Shown here: positions 61,154 through 64,000 of the stretch, in pieces
Numbering within the stretch: position 1 is the stretch's first letter
How the letters are laid out: every line of letters begins with the position of its first letter
Origin: Vitreoscilla filiformis
Lineage (GTDB): Bacteria; Pseudomonadota; Gammaproteobacteria; Burkholderiales; Burkholderiaceae_C
Assembly (NCBI RefSeq): GCF_002222655.1
Contig: NZ_CP022423.1
Location: 1,054,001 to 1,118,000, forward strand
Direction: 5' to 3'
Length of the DNA: 64,000 bases
Position numbers and translations under genes: made by a program
The notes under the pieces: generated by a model
Database searches by the model: none
What the model saw: only the letters and a program-made list of their open reading frames with translations
Told to the model about the DNA's origin: nothing

Positions 61154-63275
61154 AGGTCTGCACTCCAATCGTCTGCCACACGCTGGCCCGCCCAGCTTGA
61201 ATTGACAAGCTGCGCGTCATCCCCAGGCGAGTCAAATCGCCGTCCACGTACTGCACCAGCTTGCCGGGGACGATGGCGCCGGTTTGGGCGAGTACCGGCA
61301 GACGAAGTTGCACCAGCGCTTGTCGCCCCACGTCCGACAGCACCGGCAACGCCCTGGCACGGGCTGCCTGCACATCCGTACACAGAGCGTCCGTGATCAT
61401 CGGCGCCACCAAATCGCCCGCCGTGCCGCCACGGGTGACGCGCCCGAGAACGCCCCCCGCCGTAGTCCCTGAGACAAACACCCGGCTGTAGATGGCCTTC
61501 GACGTCCACTCGATCCCCTCTTGGCGCACCACGGCGGCAGGCAGCTCGATGTCAGGCACCAGGCTGTCCCAGGCCCATGGCGCAGCCAGGTAGCGCGGCA
61601 GAACCATCAATTCGTTCCCGGCGGGGGAAGATTGGACATACCCACCCGCCGCCTCGGCAATGCGACAGATCGCACTGATCGGCGTGCCTTGGTGGCTCCA
61701 CACGCCTGCTGGAACCAGCCAATCTGGCACCTGCCAATCAATGGCCCAGTCGCTTGGCACGCCATTGGTGGCCAGTGTGTCGAGCGCCAACTGTTGCGTC
61801 ATTGCCGCCACGACGGCGTTGTTGAACGTGCGCTTGGCTGCATAAGGAGCGTCCCAAATGGCCGAGGCGCTGCGCCCACCGATCGACAGCGACGACTTGC
61901 TCCACTCACGGTCGCGCTGCGCCGACTCCACGATCACCCGCCACACCTGCCCATTGACATGTGCCAGCAGTTCGCAGGCCGCTGCGCCTGCTGCCGGCGC
62001 CAGTTTGGCCTGATCGCTGGCCGCAATCGACGCGCTCCAGCGCCATGCCCAGCTATCTACATCCGCACTGAGGGTCAGTGAGGTGCAGTTGATGGCGGTG
62101 CCGTCGTCCGCCCGAACCAGTTGAACGTCATTGATCACGAGGTACACCCTCCGCGCCGGGACGATGATCCCTGGCAATAGCTGTCGATCACAGCGGAAAA
62201 TCAGATGCGGACTGGCCGGCGCTGGAACAAAAAACCGCAGGTCAGGCGTGCGCGGCCCGCAGCAGGTGTTGACGGGGATCACCGACCCCGGCATCACGCT
62301 GACGCCAGGCGGTGGCCTGACCGCATCCCGGCTCGACGCCTGCCACACCAGCGGCATCGGGGTCGCCACCTGCCACTGATCCGGTCGCGCGGTATGTCGC
62401 GGCGCGGCCGGGCGCGCTCGAACGTCCAACCACGGGCGGGCTGTGCGCAGCAAATCACGCTGTTTGAAGGCCGCGCCGCTGCCCATCTGCCGTGCATCCG
62501 CGTGCGTCACCTGCGCCGCCACCTGGCAGCGTTGGTGATCCCGGTGCCTGTACCGCGCACCAGCGGACAGCCGCCGGGCGTCTATTTGTCGCATCGTGGC
62601 TGTGCTGCCGAGGCGGGCGGTATCGACCTGCATCAGGCGGGCACCTTGGTGCATGGTTCGAAGCGGCGCATACGTCACCGCTGCTTGCACGGCCACCGGG
62701 GCGGATGGGGCCATCACAGCCACCACAGCCGCATCCAGTGTCACGGCGCGCTGGTGGCTTACGCCGATATCACGGGCCGGCCCCCGCGACACATCGGCGT
62801 CGTACACCCCCACCCCAGCCGGCACGACAGGCCCGCCCACTTGCACGGCAGCCACGGCGGTCACGGCATTGGCCTGCAAGGTGGCCACGGGCACCACACT
62901 CGGCAGCGTCACTGCCGCCTGCACCGCGACACCCAGCACCGCCGCACCCGCAGGCGCAACCGTTGGCAGCGTCACCGCTGCTTGAACAGCCACCCCAACA
63001 ACGCCCGCGCCGGCAGGCACGACACGCGGAAGGATCACCGCCGCCTGCGCCGCCACACCAAGCACTACCGCACCCGCAGGCGTGACCGCCGGCAGCGTCA
63101 CGGCGACTTGCGCCAGCCGCCCCAGCGCCTCGTACGTGACCCCTGCGGTCAGCGTCACCCCCGGCAACCCCACCGCCATCTGCGCCGCAAACACCGGCGC
63201 GGTGCCGTCGTCGCCGAACAGCAGCGCCGACGATGCGGGCAACCCCGCCGCAAATCGCAGGTCGGTGGTGGCCAC
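61140..63275 (-). CDS. Large phage tail/baseplate protein with 21-residue repeats
   Basis: A 711-residue protein with GTG start (63273-63275). Residues about 40-125 consist of a near-perfect 21-residue repeat of the form VTLPxVxPAGAxVLGVAxQAA, four to five copies. The C-terminal half (from about residue 370) is a globular, Trp-rich domain typical of tail hub or baseplate proteins (WAWRWSASIAASDQAKL, DWLVPAGVWSHQGTPIS). I cannot give a Mu-gp equivalent. It lies in the tail operon, just after two short genes. Confidence 0.7.
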   Translation of the reverse strand: MATTDLRFAAGLPASSALLFGDDGTAPVFAAQMAVGLPGVTLTAGVTYEALGRLAQVAVTLPAVTPAGAVVLGVAAQAAVILPRVVPAGAGVVGVAVQAAVTLPTVAPAGAAVLGVAVQAAVTLPSVVPVATLQANAVTAVAAVQVGGPVVPAGVGVYDADVSRGPARDIGVSHQRAVTLDAAVVAVMAPSAPVAVQAAVTYAPLRTMHQGARLMQVDTARLGSTATMRQIDARRLSAGARYRHRDHQRCQVAAQVTHADARQMGSGAAFKQRDLLRTARPWLDVRARPAAPRHTARPDQWQVATPMPLVWQASSRDAVRPPPGVSVMPGSVIPVNTCCGPRTPDLRFFVPAPASPHLIFRCDRQLLPGIIVPARRVYLVINDVQLVRADDGTAINCTSLTLSADVDSWAWRWSASIAASDQAKLAPAAGAAACELLAHVNGQVWRVIVESAQRDREWSKSSLSIGGRSASAIWDAPYAAKRTFNNAVVAAMTQQLALDTLATNGVPSDWAIDWQVPDWLVPAGVWSHQGTPISAICRIAEAAGGYVQSSPAGNELMVLPRYLAAPWAWDSLVPDIELPAAVVRQEGIEWTSKAIYSRVFVSGTTAGGVLGRVTRGGTAGDLVAPMITDALCTDVQAARARALPVLSDVGRQALVQLRLPVLAQTGAIVPGKLVQYVDGDLTRLGMTRSLSIQAGRASVWQTIGVQTYEQP
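62902..63153. repeat. 63-bp tandem repeats inside the tail gene
   Basis: GGCAGCGTCAC-type units begin at 62902, 62965, 63028 (variant GGAAGGATC) and 63091, spaced exactly 63 bp, i.e. 21 codons; a degenerate fifth unit follows. They encode the 21-residue repeat of the large tail protein. Confidence 0.8.
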
Positions 63276-63282
63276 GAGCGGC

Positions 63283-63669
63283 TTACGTCAGCGTCAGGCT
63301 GGTCAGGCGGACAAAACCGCCGGCATACAGCGCCACCGCCGACAGGATGACTTCATGTCCACTCCCAGCGATCCCGACGGACATGTCCAACAGGGCCGCG
63401 CCCGCTGACGTGGACAGCCGCGCCCATCCCGCCGTGCCCGACGCGGCCACCGTCGCATCAGCCGTTGCAGAGACCGTCAACACGCCCGCCACTGGCGCCG
63501 CCACGGTGGCCGACATCACCAGATCAGCCAGCAGCGTGCCCGTGGCCGCCGTCTGGGGCGTTGCCGGTGCGGCGCCCGTGTAAATTTTGAGCCGAGCTGG
63601 GCCGGCGGTGAGCAGCGAGCGCAGGGCTTCTGCCCGCGCCGCAATGAGAACGTCTGATTGATTGGCCAT
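63283..63669 (-). CDS. Phage protein, tail-operon member
   Basis: A 128-residue protein starting MANQSDVLIAARAEALRSLL with an Ala/Thr-rich beta-type body (LKIYTGAAPATPQTAATGTLLADLVM). This resembles small tail-fibre-adjacent phage proteins of siphovirus or transposable phages. Start ATG 63667-63669 is just after the stop of the next gene. Function not assigned. Confidence 0.6.
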   Translation of the reverse strand: MANQSDVLIAARAEALRSLLTAGPARLKIYTGAAPATPQTAATGTLLADLVMSATVAAPVAGVLTVSATADATVAASGTAGWARLSTSAGAALLDMSVGIAGSGHEVILSAVALYAGGFVRLTSLTLT

Positions 63670-63671
63670 GG

Positions 63672-64000
63672 TTACTCCAAGGTGGGCGCGAGCCCGTCGG
63701 CGATCAGGGCGCGGTACGTCCCGGCGTTGTCGTGGCACACCACCGAGTACGTGTCGGCCACGGAGAGCCCATCGAACCGGTACAGCCCATCCGTGCCCGA
63801 CCACGTCTCACGCACCACGCGCCTCAGCCGCTCCGAGATCAGCAGCACCCGCCGCGCCAGCGGTGTCACTGGCGGCCCCAGCACGGCCACGGAACCCGCG
63901 ATCACGCCGGGCCCACCATCAATGTCTCGGGCCGATGGCGCCAAATCAGGCAACACCGATGCCACCGCACCGCCGGGCGCACCGCTGGCTGTCAGGCCGC
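63672..64000 (-). CDS. C-terminal part of a phage tail-type protein (cut by window edge)
   Basis: The frame is open from the window edge to 63672, about 109 codons. The end (GLYRFDGLSVADTYSVVCHDNAG) looks like a carboxypeptidase-regulatory-like beta-sandwich, common in tail fibres. The 5' part is outside the window, so the start and full identity are unknown. Confidence 0.55.
   Translation of the reverse strand, partial: GLTASGAPGGAVASVLPDLAPSARDIDGGPGVIAGSVAVLGPPVTPLARRVLLISERLRRVVRETWSGTDGLYRFDGLSVADTYSVVCHDNAGTYRALIADGLAPTLE

Larger units (their letters stand above)
59670..64000 (-). mobile_element. Right end of a Mu-like transposable prophage (extends past the window)
   Basis: Evidence: a terminus beginning TGAAGC with repeated internal sites (59670-59712), a DNA-modification gene preceded by an overlapping Com-like zinc finger as in the com-mom region at the right end of Mu, and tail-type genes behind it, all reading toward the terminus. 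Host sequence (cbbS and its dyad) stops just before. The left end and transposase genes lie beyond the window. Confidence 0.75.

Overview
The window reads as chromosome of a GC-rich betaproteobacterium of the order Burkholderiales, probably a sulfur-oxidising mixotroph of the Sphaerotilus/Leptothrix/Rubrivivax kind. This rests on gene content (soxCDYZAXB, flavocytochrome c sulfide dehydrogenase, red-type form I RuBisCO, a nitrate-assimilation cluster in Burkholderiales style) and on protein character; no rRNA or other species marker is present. About 58 kb is ordinary dense chromosome. The last 4.3 kb is the right end of a Mu-like prophage.

Layout. 1-6.4 kb: a minus-strand sox operon (ArsR-type regulator, soxC, D, Y, Z, A, X and the first 360 codons of soxB, cut by the window edge), encoding the periplasmic thiosulfate-oxidising complex. 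6.5-11.1 kb: an exported unknown protein with a rhodanese, a Roadblock protein, oxyR, a sulfotransferase, ilvE and a CHCC zinc-finger protein. 11.2-12.1 kb: an exported zinc peptidase. 12.5-23.4 kb: nitrate assimilation (ybiB, nasA, an exported PilJ/NIT-type sensor, a NirB-like FAD protein lacking the sirohaem part, a PP2C/Ser-Thr kinase fusion, a NarK-type transporter, and a cytoplasmic ANTAR regulator with the same sensor repeats). 23.4-26.3 kb: an arsenic operon arsR-arsI-arsC-arsC-acr3. 26.4-36.6 kb: a metal island with a CzcCBA/CusCBA-type efflux pump and helper proteins, a CDF exporter with a divergent MerR-family regulator, and nikR with a nickel transporter.

36.6-43.9 kb: housekeeping genes, including lipA, lipB, a YbeD homologue, a D-amino-acid aminotransferase, a PBP5/6-type carboxypeptidase, a VanZ protein and hemJ. 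44.2-46.3 kb: hemB and corA. 46.3-51.6 kb: a SLAC1/TDT transporter, a DsrE protein, a TauE/SafE exporter, a methyltransferase, a TlpA-like protein and a DUF3422 protein. 51.7-55.2 kb: fccA-fccB, a SoxH-like metallo-hydrolase and a methyltransferase. 55.3-59.6 kb: a dihaem cytochrome c peroxidase, a degraded cbbL fragment, cbbR and divergent cbbLS. 59.67 kb to the edge: prophage right end, with a Mu-R-end-like terminus, a DNA adenine methylase, an overlapping Com-like zinc finger and tail genes.

How it fits together: Sox plus FccAB feed electrons from thiosulfate and sulfide into the respiratory chain, TauE/SafE may export sulfite or a related anion, and RuBisCO under CbbR fixes CO2. The items I judge most worth a second look are the Com-like/adenine-methylase pair in the com-mom position, the prophage boundary 82 bp past cbbS, the cbbL relic at the end of cbbR, a possible three-way-junction RNA before the metal-efflux outer-membrane gene, a terminator with a competing hairpin between hemJ and hemB, and AxxGxx hexaloop hairpins upstream of two nitrate operons.
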